DNA of 64,000 bases. Origin: Dinghuibacter sp964544695 (GTDB taxonomy: Bacteria; Bacteroidota; Bacteroidia; Chitinophagales; Chitinophagaceae). Position numbers and translations under genes: made by a program. Location: the NCBI GenBank assembly GCA_964544695.1, contig CAZJDB010000038.1, positions 1 to 64,000 of the forward strand. Direction: 5' to 3'. The notes under the pieces are model-generated. The model was not told the origin of the DNA and did not search any database. It saw nothing but the letters and a program-made list of their open reading frames with translations. Of the stretch, positions 63,901 to 64,000 are shown in pieces. Every line of letters starts with the position of its first letter. Positions within the stretch are counted from its first letter, which is position 1.

Positions 63901-64000
63901 CCGGCGTGGGTGTGAACCTGACCGGCGCTCCCATTCAACTGGATCCCGTAAACGGCTCCGTCACCAATTACAAGGGCCTGAGCGAAAACACCAATGCGAC
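60981..64000 (+). CDS. SusC/RagA family TonB-linked outer-membrane protein, 3' end cut by window
   Basis: The open frame runs 1006 codons to the window end. It has a signal peptide (LPFLMVLLFPLFALAQ, cleavage near 26), a carboxypeptidase-like regulatory domain (about 30-110: INGRVVSLSDQTPVVGATLLVKGTRIGTSTGADGRFII), a plug domain (SEVVVTATGIKKES, PINSLRGQAAGLEV, APIFVVDGVEI) and the family signature DYDVWGPQFRGQLLPQFDG. No anti-sigma-interacting STN domain is seen, so control by an ECF/FecR pair is unlikely. SusC proteins import glycans or peptides with a SusD lipoprotein, whose gene should follow beyond the window. Confidence 0.93.
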   Translation, partial: MSRPFTLPFKVLPFLMVLLFPLFALAQKELINGRVVSLSDQTPVVGATLLVKGTRIGTSTGADGRFIIKAKEGDVLVLTGVGITTQEVTVGKDLNVLINAITNSRNISEVVVTATGIKKESKRLGYAIQTIDASTLTQAREPDPINSLRGQAAGLEVNINNEMGHPAQVIMRGENDPTNAPIFVVDGVEISSDTYNLNPDDIETFTVLKGPNAAALYGFQGQNGAIIINTKKGTKSRKGLVIDINNSTQIEHGFIALPKYQDLYGPGDNGKYAFGGGGSSPSSYFGSGAVGVGINDYDYDVWGPQFRGQLLPQFDGNYTPGTQYTTTFADGSKYVGNVQPTPFVARGKDNLRHFIQPGLLQTNSISMSSSTDKTDLRFSFGDSYQKGIVPNTQLNNGNATFSIVERFTSKFTTTAYFNFSRQSSPNVPDVAYGPNSIIYNIIIWGGADWSVDQPNIRNYWQPGHVGIEQNYEEYYRYNNPWFMSYEWLRSHYQNNEYGYVSLNYKISPSVELQFRPSFTAYDMFNSEKMPYSAGVYGRPLRQGDYREDRRSLFENNEDFQIRYHRNSVAGFLDLQAVGGATARNFSFNSNFESTNYLNVPGIYAFSNSLGPLTGTSFRSSMLVLSAYTSIDLGYKSYVTANVTGRVDKSSTLPSNTNSYFYPSINLATVISDYVRMPRFISFLKLRASYAESKNGGTLPTFTPNVSATPAGGYGYTWTSAYNGPNPTYPFTQTYALNPTYTNQNSAQYTDQAINPTIHTAERKATEGGLDIRFMNNRLGLDVARYHYWNEGIVPQTISSSSGYSSYFTNGNIYTNDGWEATVTGRPIVNPKGFSWTVLANFFTYVRKWVSDANPDAWQHNGTRIDLVYGDGFVRTPDGKMVIDPVAGIYDRYSDLGSTAQKIYGHSDPNWQWGLTNTVSYKAFSLRFQFDGLVGGVVEDYVRLKTLQGGRHIEAATGAIGAARPMDEAGVAAYTGVGVNLTGAPIQLDPVNGSVTNYKGLSENTNA

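Noticed and set aside
61035..63938. Several minus-strand frames under the SusC-like gene
   Set aside because: The plus strand has an uninterrupted SusC frame with signal peptide, plug and barrel; the minus frames show no family features.

Overview
The window is a 64 kb piece of a Bacteroidota chromosome, most likely from the family Chitinophagaceae. The genus cannot be settled from the sequence. The signs are a complete gldK-gldL-gldM-gldN type IX secretion/gliding core, a GldB lipoprotein, a SusC/RagA TonB-dependent transporter, a DUF4271-HemD gene pair, an SUI1/YciH factor, a stand-alone transketolase half, and promoters with the Bacteroidota -7 element TAnnTTTG. Coding is dense, with many 1-4 bp overlaps. 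No phage, insertion sequence, rRNA operon or CRISPR array was seen. There is one tRNA, tRNA-Arg(CCG).

Layout. 1-7.2 kb is a surface-glycan region: a GH18 domain cut by the window edge, then a minus-strand cassette (FkbM methyltransferase, polysaccharide deacetylase, GNAT-like protein, acyl carrier protein, FkbH-like HAD/acyltransferase), then GDP-L-fucose synthase and a CpsB/CapC-type phosphatase on the plus strand. 7.2-10 kb holds a VOC protein, IPP isomerase, a MarR regulator, the tRNA and a MarC protein. 9.4-12.3 kb is a cobalamin-riboswitch operon: a BtuB-like receptor and a PP-loop ATPase. 12.3-23.2 kb carries TolC and HlyD efflux parts, gpsA, a 36-residue membrane peptide, hemW, a BamA/TamA-like barrel, DUF4271, hemD and a YyaL/DsbH-like protein. 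23.4-28.3 kb is the T9SS core operon.

28.3-29.0 kb is an unusual non-coding stretch with a consensus promoter, strong hairpins and a very GC-rich repeat block. 29.0-34.0 kb is a minus-strand run that starts with an ECF sigma factor and a protein combining a cytosolic segment, one inner-membrane helix and an outer-membrane barrel (dual-membrane-spanning anti-sigma architecture), followed by a lipoprotein, uvrC and a second barrel. 34-46 kb is mostly housekeeping: gpmI, nadC, SUI1, apaG, gldB, nadE, serS, a POT peptide transporter and purD. 46.5-53.1 kb is the rod-shape operon mreB-mreC-mreD-PBP2-rodA plus an MBL-fold hydrolase. 53.4-55.3 kb is a second ECF operon whose membrane protein carries a repeated P-x-GYF-xx-FPE motif. 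55.3-59.9 kb is a transketolase C-terminal half, galE, rmlA, a PiT phosphate transporter and its DUF47 partner. 60.0-61.0 kb is non-coding, with terminator hairpins and three near-identical palindromic repeats in front of a SusC-like gene that runs off the window end.

Themes. Many genes serve the envelope: glycan decoration, T9SS, rod elongation, outer-membrane import and envelope-sensing ECF modules. Several genes have the TAnnTTTG -7 element only 4-6 bp before ATG, which suggests leaderless transcripts. The most interesting leads are the dual-membrane anti-sigma module, the ACP/FkbH glycan cassette, the triple palindrome upstream of susC, and the non-coding element at 28.6-29.0 kb.
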